From Sphingobacterium sp. ML3W (GTDB lineage Bacteria; Bacteroidota; Bacteroidia; Sphingobacteriales; Sphingobacteriaceae), in contig NZ_CP107036.1 in NCBI RefSeq assembly GCF_029542085.1, positions 1,054,001 through 1,118,000 of the forward strand: a stretch of DNA of 64,000 nucleotides. The letters are read 5' to 3'. The notes below the pieces were generated by a model. That model had not been told where the DNA came from and did not search any database. It worked only from the letters and a program-made list of their open reading frames with translations. Every line of letters starts with the position of its first letter. The first letter of the stretch is position 1. Below, in pieces: positions 9,086 to 16,745 of the stretch. The translations under genes were made by a program, and so were the position numbers.

Positions 9086-12000
9086 AACACTTAATAACTT
9101 ATCTATAGGAATTGGTTTTTCACTACTTGCCCTGTTGGTGAGTTCTATAGCATCGTATCTGGGGATTAAAGAACAGAATAAACACCGTCAGGAGCTGGCC
9201 GTTACCCGAAAAATAATCAGTTTATCAAATATTATCCTTAACTCTCTGCAAGGGGCAGAAACGGGAAACAGGGGGTATCTGCTCACGGGGAAGGAGAATT
9301 ACCTGGAACCATTCAACCAGGCTTTAGCGAGCCTACCGGGTGAGTTGAAGGAAATAAAGGAGCTTACGAAAGCAGATCCTGAGCAAAATGTTCGCGTAGA
9401 TAGTTTATTTACAGCGGCCCAGCAAAGGTTAGCCGTATTAAAGGAGTCGGTGAATGTCAAAAGGAACGGTGGGACTGTTAGTCTGGCGCAGCTGGACGAG
9501 AGCAAATCCGCCATGGACAAGTGCCGTAGCATCATTAAGGATATTATTCATTTCGAAGATGATGGTATCGATCAGAAATCTATCAATTTAGATAATTCTT
9601 CGTTTATAACGACCTTATTTATTGTGATCAGTGCATTGCTATCACTGGTGATTACGGCATACTTTTATTTTCGGTTAAGGGCAGACTTTCTTAAACGCTT
9701 AGCACTGGAAAAGTCGCTCCGTGAGAAGGATGAAGGGATTGCCCGCAGATTAAATATGGTTCAAAAGATCACTAATCGTATTGCGCTAGGGGATTATGAT
9801 GTCAAAGCGGAGGATATTGAGGAAGACGACCTTGGTGCGATAGCAAAATCCGTTAACCGGATGTCAAAAGCCTTAAAGAAATCATTCGATCAGCTTAAAG
9901 ATAACGACTGGCTGCACATGGGATATGCCGATCTTTATACCGGATTGGTCGGTAACAAAACCGAACGGATACTTACCACAGATTCGGTAAGGGGATTGGT
10001 CAATTATATAGGGGCTATTACCGGAGCGATTTATGTTTTTAATGAGGAAAAACTTGAACTATCTGGCGCTTACGGATTGGACCCAAAAGCACAGCAATAT
10101 TTTCTCCCAAATGAAGGTTATGTCGGACAGGTCTTTGTTGATCGGGAAACGAAAATTATAAATAATATAAACACGGAAGACTATATCGTGAGTTTTGCCA
10201 GTGGAAAGGTCAATGTACAGCACCTTATTTTTGTACCTATTGTATTGGCTGATCAGGTATTGGGTGTGCTGGAGATCGGGCACCATCAGTCGTTTGCGGA
10301 AATTGAATCAACATTTCTGACGGAATGTGCCAGACAACTTGGTATCGCTATCGCTTCGGCGAGGGGCCGGGCTAAAATTCAGTCACTTTTGGAAGAAACT
10401 CAAGTACAATCTGAAGAATTGTTGACCCAGCATGCGGAGCTGGAGAATCTGAATACGGAATTGGAGGCGCAGACCTTGCGTCTGCAGTCTTCCGAGGAGG
10501 AGCTGAAGGTGCAGCATGAGGAATTGATGCAATCAAACCAAGAACTGGAAGAACGTTCAAAACTGTTGGAAGACAAAAATCTATTGATTGCCGAACGTAA
10601 CCTGGAAATTCAGCAGAAAGCGGAAGAACTCGCTTTAAGTACCAAATATAAGTCTGAGTTTTTGGCAAATATGTCCCATGAGCTGCGTACACCGTTAAAC
10701 TCCATCCTGCTACTTTCGCGTTTGCTATCTGAGAATAATGAACACAATCTTAGCGCTGACCAGATCGAATCCGCTAAAGTGATCCAAAGCTCGGGAACGA
10801 GCCTTTTAACCTTGATCGACGAGATATTGGATCTTTCAAAAATTGAGTCGGGTAAAATGACATTGGAGTATGCGACACTGAATTTAAATGATATCTCGGC
10901 AGATCTGAATAATTTATTTCTTCCGATTGTCAATGAGAAGGGCCTGACTTTCACAATCAATATTGATCCCGGGGTCAATAAAAATTTTCAGGGCGACCGG
11001 CTTAGAATTGATCAGGTGCTACGGAATCTAATTTCAAATGCGGTTAAATTTACAGCAGCCGGTGAGGTGAGACTGGATATTTACGAGGATAGTACCGATA
11101 AGGATAAGCTTGTTTTTGCCGTGATCGATTCGGGTATAGGGATTCCGCTGGAAAAACAGAAGATAATTTTCGAGGCTTTCCAACAGGCGGATGGTTCGAC
11201 AAGACGAAAATTTGGAGGGACAGGACTAGGTTTGTCTATCAGTAGAGAGATTGCACGCTTGCTGGGCGGTGAAATCAGGCTTGAGAGTGAGGAAGGAAAG
11301 GGAAGCACGTTCTTATTTGTTATTCCGAATCATCCGGTAGAGCCCGGGGAGCTGCGTACGAAAGAAGAATTGCTTGTAGAAGAGATCCATTCTGAAATAG
11401 AGGAGGTGCGCGAGCTTGTGGCGGACGATGTGTATAATCCTGCCACAATACGTATTCCAGAGGAGTTGCCTGATGATCGGGATAGCATTGTTGAAGGCGA
11501 TAAGGTTATTCTGATTGTCGAAGATGATATCAATTTTGCGAAAGCATTATTGAAATACACGCATAGTCAGCACTACAAGGGTGTTGTTGTTGTACGCGGG
11601 GATCATGCACTGCCAGCGGCCAAGAAATATCACCCACAAGCGGTTCTATTAGATATTCAGCTGCCAATCATGGATGGCTGGGCAGTAATGGATGAGTTAA
11701 AAGGGGATAAGACCACAAGACATATTCCGGTACATATCATGTCTTCACTTGAAGTGAAAAAGGAGAGTCTGTTAAAAGGTGCAATTGATTTTATCAATAA
11801 ACCCGTCGCTTTGGAGCAAATGACATCTGTTTTTCAGAAAATCGAATCTGCTTTGAGTAGGTCTCCTAAGAAGGTGCTGATTGTCGAAGAGAATCCTAAA
11901 CATGCTAGCGCATTGGCTTATTTTTTAAGTAGTTTTAATATTTCACTTGAAGTAAAAGATAATGTTGAAGATAGCATCACAGCGTTGGGGACTGCTGAGG

Positions 12001-12674
12001 TAGACTGCGTAATTTTGGATATGGGTGTTCCCGATGAAATGGGTTATAATACCCTGGAGGCTATCAAACAGCATGAGGGACTTGAAAATTTACCGATTAT
12101 CATATTTACGGGTAAAAATCTGTCGAAGTCAGAAGAGCTGAAGATTAAAAAATATGCAGATTCGGTAGTTGTTAAGACTGCACATTCTTATCAACGGATT
12201 TTGGATGAGGTCGGCTTATTTCTGCATTTGATTGAGATAAACAGCTCGGATGATGTGCGACGAAAAAACAACGGACTTGGCGCATTAACGGATGTGCTGA
12301 AAGGAAAAAAAGTGCTGGTGGCCGATGATGACGTTCGCAATATATTCTCGATGACAAAAGCGTTGGAGAAATTTCAGGTACAAGTTATTCCAGCAATGGA
12401 TGGCAAGGAGGCGCTGGACGTATTGCGCTCGGGTGAAGCGATTGATATTGTGCTGATGGATATGATGATGCCCGAAATGGATGGGTATGAAACAATCAGG
12501 AATATCAGGCAAACACCTCAATTTGCGGCATTGCCGATTATCGCAGTCACCGCAAAATCAATGATTGGCGATCGCGAAAAGTGTATACAGGCCGGAGCTT
12601 CGGACTATATATCGAAACCTGTGGATATAGACCAGCTATTGTCGTTACTGCGTGTATGGTTATATGAAAATTAA
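9075..12674 (+). CDS. Membrane-bound hybrid histidine kinase (CHASE3-HAMP-GAF-HisKA-HATPase-REC-REC-REC)
   Basis: This 1199-residue kinase has two membrane segments (about 12-30 and 177-197) flanking a CHASE3-like sensor region, then HAMP (about 200-280), GAF (about 300-430) and a glutamate-rich coiled coil (430-525). HisKA carries His535 in NMSHELRTPL. The ATPase has DSGIGIP and GGTGLGLSI. Three receivers follow with phosphoacceptors Asp860, Asp982 and Asp1129. The second receiver has ILDMGVPDEMG and an acidic start VEENP. Multi-receiver kinases like this distribute phosphate to free-standing receivers, and two of these lie just downstream. The ligand is unknown. Confidence 0.9.
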   Translation: MPNKTLNNLSIGIGFSLLALLVSSIASYLGIKEQNKHRQELAVTRKIISLSNIILNSLQGAETGNRGYLLTGKENYLEPFNQALASLPGELKEIKELTKADPEQNVRVDSLFTAAQQRLAVLKESVNVKRNGGTVSLAQLDESKSAMDKCRSIIKDIIHFEDDGIDQKSINLDNSSFITTLFIVISALLSLVITAYFYFRLRADFLKRLALEKSLREKDEGIARRLNMVQKITNRIALGDYDVKAEDIEEDDLGAIAKSVNRMSKALKKSFDQLKDNDWLHMGYADLYTGLVGNKTERILTTDSVRGLVNYIGAITGAIYVFNEEKLELSGAYGLDPKAQQYFLPNEGYVGQVFVDRETKIINNINTEDYIVSFASGKVNVQHLIFVPIVLADQVLGVLEIGHHQSFAEIESTFLTECARQLGIAIASARGRAKIQSLLEETQVQSEELLTQHAELENLNTELEAQTLRLQSSEEELKVQHEELMQSNQELEERSKLLEDKNLLIAERNLEIQQKAEELALSTKYKSEFLANMSHELRTPLNSILLLSRLLSENNEHNLSADQIESAKVIQSSGTSLLTLIDEILDLSKIESGKMTLEYATLNLNDISADLNNLFLPIVNEKGLTFTINIDPGVNKNFQGDRLRIDQVLRNLISNAVKFTAAGEVRLDIYEDSTDKDKLVFAVIDSGIGIPLEKQKIIFEAFQQADGSTRRKFGGTGLGLSISREIARLLGGEIRLESEEGKGSTFLFVIPNHPVEPGELRTKEELLVEEIHSEIEEVRELVADDVYNPATIRIPEELPDDRDSIVEGDKVILIVEDDINFAKALLKYTHSQHYKGVVVVRGDHALPAAKKYHPQAVLLDIQLPIMDGWAVMDELKGDKTTRHIPVHIMSSLEVKKESLLKGAIDFINKPVALEQMTSVFQKIESALSRSPKKVLIVEENPKHASALAYFLSSFNISLEVKDNVEDSITALGTAEVDCVILDMGVPDEMGYNTLEAIKQHEGLENLPIIIFTGKNLSKSEELKIKKYADSVVVKTAHSYQRILDEVGLFLHLIEINSSDDVRRKNNGLGALTDVLKGKKVLVADDDVRNIFSMTKALEKFQVQVIPAMDGKEALDVLRSGEAIDIVLMDMMMPEMDGYETIRNIRQTPQFAALPIIAVTAKSMIGDREKCIQAGASDYISKPVDIDQLLSLLRVWLYEN

Positions 12675-12687
12675 TTAAGGCGGTTTA

Positions 12688-13059
12688 ATGAATCAAAATA
12701 AAGTGATATTAATTGTAGACGATGACAACCGGAATATTTTTGCGCTCGGTTTGACCTTGAGAGCGAGAGGATACCAGGTTGTCAGTTGTACTTTAGCAAA
12801 GGATGCAATTCAACTTTTGGAAGAGGGAAATGATATTTCATTGGTGCTAATGGATATGATGATGCCTGAGATTGATGGCTATGAAGCGATTCGTTTGATT
12901 AAGGCTTCCACGGTCATTAAAGATCTTCCCATTATAGCTGTAACTGCCCAGGCAATGCCTGGGGATCGGGAGAAATGTCTGGCATCGGGGGCGAAGGCTT
13001 ATGTTTCAAAACCGATTGATGTTGATTTGCTGTTGACAGAAATAGAACGATTGATATAG
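12688..13059 (+). CDS. Single-domain response regulator
   Basis: This 123-residue protein is only a CheY-like receiver. The acid pocket is VDDDN, the phosphoacceptor is Asp56 in VLMDMMMPEIDG, the switch threonine is in VTAQAMPGD, and the lysine is in SKPID. Its sequence strongly resembles the third receiver of the preceding kinase (MMMPEMDGYE, SKPVD), which suggests duplication from it. It starts 13 bp after the kinase and ends 2 bp before the CheR-like gene. It probably shuttles phosphate from the hybrid kinase; it has no output domain. Confidence 0.9.
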   Translation: MNQNKVILIVDDDNRNIFALGLTLRARGYQVVSCTLAKDAIQLLEEGNDISLVLMDMMMPEIDGYEAIRLIKASTVIKDLPIIAVTAQAMPGDREKCLASGAKAYVSKPIDVDLLLTEIERLI

Positions 13060-13061
13060 CG

Positions 13062-13892
13062 ATGTTAGGTCATAATATAATTAAAGATGAGGAGATCGAT
13101 ATTTTATTGGAAGATATCTATCGGCGCTATGGCTACGATTTTATGCAGTATAGTCGCGCATCAATCAAAAGAAGGATCAACCGGATTATGACGAATGACC
13201 GATTTGCGAGTTTTGCCGAGCTCCGATTCGCATTGAAAGACGACCCGGAGTTTCTGCAGCATTTTGTGGAGGAGATTACGGTGAATTTGACGGAGATGTT
13301 TAGGGATCCCTTGTTTTTCCGGCAATTGCGTGAGGAGATTTTGCCGCAACTGGGAACCTATCCGCTGATTCGGATTTGGATCGCTGGATGCTCAAGTGGA
13401 GAGGAGGCTTATTCGCTGGCAATTTTATTGAAGGAGGCCAATCTGCATCATAAATCATTGATCTATGCAACGGATATTAATCCGCGGGTGTTAGAAATAG
13501 CGCGTAATGGAATATATCCGTTAAGCCAGATTAAGTCGTTTTCAGAAAACTATATTGAATCCGGTGGAAAGCAAGACTTTTCTAATTATTATACGGCAAA
13601 TTATGAATGGGCGAAATTTGATCCGGAGCTGAAACAAAAAATGATCCTATCAACCCATAACTTGGTGTCAGACACCTCGTTTAACAGCTTTCAATTGATA
13701 CTGTGCCGGAACGTGTTGATTTATTTCAACAAGGATTTACAAGACCGCGTTTTTAAGCTATTTGATGTAAGTCTGGAAAATTTGGGATATCTTGCATTGG
13801 GCAGTAAGGAAACCATAAGGTTCTCCAGTATACAACAGAATTTCACCGCAGTGGGTGATCAAAAAATTTGGAAAAAACTTTATTCGTTATAA
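13062..13892 (+). CDS. CheR-type protein-glutamate O-methyltransferase
   Basis: This 276-residue protein has the small helical N-terminal CheR domain (about 1-75) and the SAM-dependent methyltransferase domain with WIAGCSSGEEAYSLA, then ILCRNVLIYF. CheR enzymes methylate glutamates of chemoreceptors. No chemoreceptor, CheA or CheW lies in the window, so the target is more likely part of this signalling cluster. Clusters of this kind in Bacteroidota usually also hold a CheB methylesterase; none is present here. It starts 2 bp after the receiver gene, so the two are coupled. Confidence 0.88.
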   Translation: MLGHNIIKDEEIDILLEDIYRRYGYDFMQYSRASIKRRINRIMTNDRFASFAELRFALKDDPEFLQHFVEEITVNLTEMFRDPLFFRQLREEILPQLGTYPLIRIWIAGCSSGEEAYSLAILLKEANLHHKSLIYATDINPRVLEIARNGIYPLSQIKSFSENYIESGGKQDFSNYYTANYEWAKFDPELKQKMILSTHNLVSDTSFNSFQLILCRNVLIYFNKDLQDRVFKLFDVSLENLGYLALGSKETIRFSSIQQNFTAVGDQKIWKKLYSL

Positions 13893-13964
13893 TAGGGTTC
13901 TATTTAAAAATGGTACGACATTCAAACCATAGTAGACCCCTATAAAAGACATAAATTAAGCTAT

Positions 13965-14327
13965 ATGAGTAAAAGAAAAACTGTACTGATATTTGAAGAT
14001 GATACGATTATTTTGGAGGTCATAACAGTCGTGCTGACAGATTTGGGGTTTCATGTTGAAGTTTCCGAGACTTCACACGATATTATTCAAAAGGTAGAAA
14101 CAACAGAACCTAATCTTATTTTGATGGATAATTGGATCCCAAATATTGGGGGAGTAGAGGCAACCCGCCTGCTGAAGGCTGATGACCGGTTTAAACATAT
14201 TCCGGTTATTTATGTGTCTGCCAATAACGATATTGAATCATTAGCTGCTCGTGCAGGGGCAGATGATTTCCTATCCAAACCCTTTGATCTGGAAGATCTG
14301 GAAGATATTGTTAATAAACATATCTAA
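13965..14327 (+). CDS. Single-domain response regulator
   Basis: This 120-residue CheY-like receiver has the acid pair in FEDD, the phosphoacceptor Asp55 in ILMDNWIPNIGG, the switch region YVSANND and the lysine in SKPFD. It lacks an output domain. It lies 72 bp beyond the CheR-like gene on the same strand. It is less like the hybrid-kinase receivers than the one at 12.7 kb. An intrinsic terminator follows, so this gene probably ends the cluster. Confidence 0.88.
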   Translation: MSKRKTVLIFEDDTIILEVITVVLTDLGFHVEVSETSHDIIQKVETTEPNLILMDNWIPNIGGVEATRLLKADDRFKHIPVIYVSANNDIESLAARAGADDFLSKPFDLEDLEDIVNKHI

Positions 14328-14370
14328 CAAAGATCATACTATTAATATATCCTATTGACAAACGACTTAT

Positions 14371-14396
14371 AGCCTACAGATTTTTGTAGGCTTATT
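14371..14396 (+). terminator. Intrinsic terminator of the signalling cluster
   Basis: AGCCTACA (14371-14378) pairs perfectly with TGTAGGCT (14385-14392) across a 6-nt loop, followed by TATTC. It lies 44 bp after the last response regulator. The T-tract is weak. Confidence 0.6.
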
Positions 14397-14455
14397 CAAT
14401 GAGCTATGATGTTGAATCCCCCGTCGGTATCCGTTGTAATTCACTAGGTTCATTT

Positions 14456-14513
14456 TTTTGTCGTTTAATACTTTTGATCAAACATTGTTTGCAAAAGTCT
14501 ATAAACGACAAAA
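14456..14513. repeat. Extended nested inverted repeat beside tRNA-Ser
   Basis: Three nested perfect arms form one long hairpin: TTTTGTCGTTTA with TAAACGACAAAA (12 bp), ACTTTTG with CAAAAGT (7 bp) and CAAAC with GTTTG (5 bp), separated by 2-3 nt. The outer 3' arm touches the tRNA-Ser terminator stem. No coding sequence overlaps it. Its function is not known to me. Confidence 0.7.
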
Positions 14514-14532
14514 CCCGACTATCGTCGGGCTT
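14508..14532 (-). terminator. Terminator of tRNA-Ser
   Basis: CCCGAC and GTCGGG (14514-14519 and 14524-14529) form a 6-bp GC-rich stem with a 4-nt loop. On the minus strand it is followed by TTTTG, 13 bp past the tRNA 3' end. On the plus strand it is followed by CTTTATTTTT, so it could work both ways. Confidence 0.7.
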
Positions 14533-14541
14533 TATTTTTGG

Positions 14542-14629
14542 TGGCGGAGAGTGAGGGATTCGAACCCCCGAACCTGTGACAGTTAACGGTTTTCAAGACC
14601 GCCGCATTCGACCACTCTGCCAACTCTCC
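14542..14629 (-). tRNA. tRNA-Ser (anticodon UGA)
   Basis: The minus strand folds as a class II tRNA of 88 nt with a long variable arm. The acceptor stem GGAGAGT pairs with ACTCTCC. The anticodon loop contains CTTGAAA, giving anticodon UGA for serine codons UCN. The T arm has GGGGG, loop TTCGAAT, CCCTC. The discriminator is G and the CCA end is encoded (14544-14542). A complete promoter lies directly upstream. Confidence 0.95.
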
Positions 14630-14633
14630 GCGA

Positions 14634-14664
14634 CAAAAGTACGAATTTTTGCTCTCCTGCCAAA
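14634..14664 (-). promoter_or_regulatory. Bacteroidota-type promoter of tRNA-Ser
   Basis: On the minus strand TTTG (14664-14661) is followed after exactly 19 nt by TACTTTTG (14641-14634), a full match to the sigma-ABfr consensus TTTG, 19 nt, TAnnTTTG. The -7 box ends only 5 bp before the mature tRNA 5' end. Confidence 0.75.
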
Positions 14665-14684
14665 TTTTATTTTAGAAATACTTC

Positions 14685-15203
14685 TTATTTTGCTTTTATA
14701 AACTGGATATCAGCACTAAATTTTACGTCATCACTCACCATCACGCCGCCTGTTTCCAAAGCCGCATTCCAATTAAGTCCAAATTCTGAGCGTTTGATCT
14801 TTCCTTCTACGATAAATCCAGCTTTGGTATTTCCCCAAGGGTCTTTCTGAATACCTGCAAATTCCACTTCAAAAACAACAGGTCGAGTCACGTCCCGGAT
14901 AGTCAGATTTCCTTTGATTTGTTCATTCGCTAAGCTTGTTGCTTCAAATGTTATCACTGGGTATTTTTCTACGTCAAAAAAATCAGCACTTTTTAAGTGT
15001 CCATCCCGTTGTTCATTTCGTGTATTGATTGACGCGGTATTGATAGTTACCTTTGCAAGTGCATTATCAAAAGTATCATTGTCTGTATCGAGATCTATTT
15101 GAAAACTGTCAAAGTTTCCTTTAACGTTTGTGATCATCATGTGTTTTACTTTGAATTCTATCTCGCTATGTGCAGCGTCTAATTCCCATTTTCCTTGTGC
15201 CAT
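14685..15203 (-). CDS. YceI family lipid/isoprenoid-binding lipocalin-like protein
   Basis: This 172-residue protein belongs to the YceI family, beta-barrel proteins that bind long isoprenoid chains such as quinones. The family pattern is clear: start WELDAAHSEIEFKVKHM, middle NTRNEQRDGHLKSADFFDVEKYP, and end FGLNWNAALETGGVMVSDDVKF. Unlike most YceI members it has no signal peptide, so it appears cytosolic. The gene stands alone between two tRNA genes. A -7 box in reverse orientation (15236-15243) gives a leader of about 30 nt. Confidence 0.93.
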   Translation of the reverse strand: MAQGKWELDAAHSEIEFKVKHMMITNVKGNFDSFQIDLDTDNDTFDNALAKVTINTASINTRNEQRDGHLKSADFFDVEKYPVITFEATSLANEQIKGNLTIRDVTRPVVFEVEFAGIQKDPWGNTKAGFIVEGKIKRSEFGLNWNAALETGGVMVSDDVKFSADIQFIKAK

Positions 15204-15235
15204 AATTTTTGTGTTTTCTTATTTGTTTAATAACA

Positions 15236-15243
15236 CAAAGGTA
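15236..15243 (-). promoter_or_regulatory. Candidate -7 box of the YceI gene
   Basis: The minus strand reads TACCTTTG, an exact match to TAnnTTTG, 33 bp before the start codon. No TTTG at the right distance was found, so the -33 element is missing or diverged. Confidence 0.45.
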
Positions 15244-15341
15244 ACAGCAGCTTTTAAATTTTTGTTTGACCTAGATCAATAAAATAATCTTGTTGAAAAG
15301 CAATCAGTTATTGAAAAACCGCAAAAAAAAGCAAATGATAT

Positions 15342-15372
15342 TTTGGAATTGTTGAACAAATGTCTACTTTTG
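15342..15372 (+). promoter_or_regulatory. Bacteroidota-type promoter of tRNA-Arg
   Basis: TTTG (15342-15345) and TACTTTTG (15365-15372) are separated by exactly 19 nt, a full consensus match. The tRNA begins 17 nt after the -7 box. The -7 box is identical to that of the tRNA-Ser gene. Confidence 0.8.
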
Positions 15373-15388
15373 CATTACCGAAAACGAC

Positions 15389-15462
15389 GCGCCAATAGCT
15401 CAGCTGGATAGAGCATCGGTTTTCTAAACCGACGGTCTCAGGTTCGAATCCTGATTGGCGTA
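15389..15462 (+). tRNA. tRNA-Arg (anticodon UCU)
   Basis: This is a 74-nt class I tRNA. The acceptor stem GCGCCAA pairs with TTGGCGT (G-U at the first pair), T8 follows, and the D arm has GCTCAGCTGGATAGAGC. The anticodon loop TTTCTAA gives UCU for AGA/AGG codons. The T loop is TTCGAAT. CCA is not encoded, unlike the tRNA-Ser nearby. A strong terminator follows. Confidence 0.96.
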
Positions 15463-15471
15463 CGAAACTGT

Positions 15472-15508
15472 AAAAAGGTCCTTAATATCCTTATTAAGGA
15501 CCTTTTTT
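15472..15508 (+). terminator. Strong intrinsic terminator of tRNA-Arg
   Basis: A perfect 15-bp stem (15472-15486 with 15493-15507) has a 6-nt loop and ends in a T6 run. It begins 10 bp after the tRNA. Confidence 0.9.
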
Positions 15509-15804
15509 ACTTATTAGCAATTTGCAGCCATGCTACATGCATCTTGACCCAACCTAGGATCTGAACAGGGATCGTTCTCCTTTTCAATTTGTCCCCTTTA
15601 TTAAAAATTACACTGTTTTTAGCGAAACTATGTAGCCTGAAGGTAATTTATCCACGATTTAAGTGTAGTCATCCTATCGTTAAGCATCTGTTTTTTTGTA
15701 TCTTTAGTCAAATTTGATATATATTGATTTTGGCTTATCATTACTGATCTGAATGATCTGTAAGGGGTAATGGTAAGTTGAATTAAAAATCTAATGGATA
15801 CAAT
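15509..15804. other. Non-coding gap before the alkyltransferase-like gene
   Basis: I found no convincing gene in this 296-bp stretch. It has a near-match to the -7 box (TATCTTTA at 15699-15706) about 100 bp before the next gene, which could be its promoter with a long leader. Nothing else recognisable is present. Confidence 0.5.
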
Positions 15805-16101
15805 ATGGATGAAACATTCAAACAGCAGGTGTATGAATTGGCGAGACTAATTCCAAAAGGGCGAGTCTCAACTTATGGCGCAATTGCTAAAGCGCTGGGG
15901 TATCCAAATCATTCCCGCCATGTTGGAAAAGCAATGGGGGGGTGTCCCAAAGATGTGCCTGCGCATCGAGTGATTTCAAGTGGCGGAGTACTGTCGGTTC
16001 CAGAGTTTCAGTCTAAACTGGAGAACGAAGGTGTTGGAATAAATAATCTCAGGATCAAGGATTTTAAAAAGATATTTTGGAATCCGATGGATGAAGTTTA
16101 A
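15805..16101 (+). CDS. Alkyltransferase-like protein (MGMT fold without the catalytic cysteine)
   Basis: This 98-residue protein has the DNA-binding domain of O6-methylguanine methyltransferase. It shows GRVSTYGAIAKALGYP with the arginine-finger helix HVGKAMGGCP. At the active site the PCHR motif reads PAHRV, so the acceptor cysteine is replaced by Ala53. Proteins of this type (ATL) bind alkylated guanine and recruit nucleotide excision repair; they do not transfer the alkyl group themselves. It is followed 14 bp later by a DUF1697 gene, probably in one operon. A complete Ada protein with active cysteines is encoded at 62 kb. Confidence 0.9.
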   Translation: MDETFKQQVYELARLIPKGRVSTYGAIAKALGYPNHSRHVGKAMGGCPKDVPAHRVISSGGVLSVPEFQSKLENEGVGINNLRIKDFKKIFWNPMDEV

Positions 16102-16115
16102 TAAATCGATAAAAG

Positions 16116-16643
16116 ATGAAATACTGCGCTTTTCTACGAGGGGTAAATGTAAAGGGAACCAACATGAAGATGGTCGATGTATGCCAGGTATTTAAAGATG
16201 TTGGGATGGATCATGTGAGTTCAGTGTTGGCTTCCGGAAATATTGTTTTTTCTTCGGATAGGTCTGCGAAAGAACTTAAAATAGTTCTGGAAGCAGCGAT
16301 GTCCAGTTACTTTTCCTATGAAGCCTTTCTTTTCATTAAGTCGCAGGAAGAAACGAATTTATTTTGGAGTAGCATTCCCTTTGAAAAACATCCTGATTTT
16401 CATATTTATGGTTTTGTAGGTTTACATGGGATAGAAGAAGTACTCATGGATGAATTTAATAAAAGTGCCAAAGCCGATAATGAAAAAGCGGAAGTGATCA
16501 ATGGACTGTTTTACTGGCAGATCCCCAAAGGAAATACATTGGATTCAACATTCGGAAAAGTTTTGGGTAAGAAAAGTCTGAAAGATAAGTTCACCAGCAG
16601 GAATGTGAATACATTTGAAAAAATTTTGAAGATCATGCATTAA
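16116..16643 (+). CDS. DUF1697 domain-containing protein
   Basis: This 175-residue protein belongs to the DUF1697 family, recognised from the start YCAFLRGVNVKGTNMKM and the pattern SVLASGNIVFSS. Function of the family is unknown. It lies 14 bp after the alkyltransferase-like gene on the same strand and ends before a shared terminator, so the two likely share a transcript. No signal peptide or membrane segment is seen. Confidence 0.88.
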   Translation: MKYCAFLRGVNVKGTNMKMVDVCQVFKDVGMDHVSSVLASGNIVFSSDRSAKELKIVLEAAMSSYFSYEAFLFIKSQEETNLFWSSIPFEKHPDFHIYGFVGLHGIEEVLMDEFNKSAKADNEKAEVINGLFYWQIPKGNTLDSTFGKVLGKKSLKDKFTSRNVNTFEKILKIMH

Positions 16644-16676
16644 ATCAATGTGTGTTGATATAATGAAATTATATGC

Positions 16677-16719
16677 AAAAAGTGTATTGATTATCGGAAG
16701 GCAATCAATACACTTTTAT
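16677..16719. terminator. Bidirectional terminator between convergent genes
   Basis: AAAAAGTGTATTGATT (16677-16692) pairs with AATCAATACACTTTT (16703-16717) around a 10-nt loop. A- and T-runs flank both sides. It can serve the DUF1697 gene and the opposed aldo/keto reductase gene. Confidence 0.8.
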
Positions 16720-16745
16720 GTTAATGAAGTAATTTATACTTTGAT

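Noticed and set aside
13893-13942. Imperfect inverted repeat TAGGGTTCTA/TAGACCCCTA between the CheR and last receiver genes
   Set aside because: One mismatch, a long loop and no T-run; too weak to call as terminator or operator.
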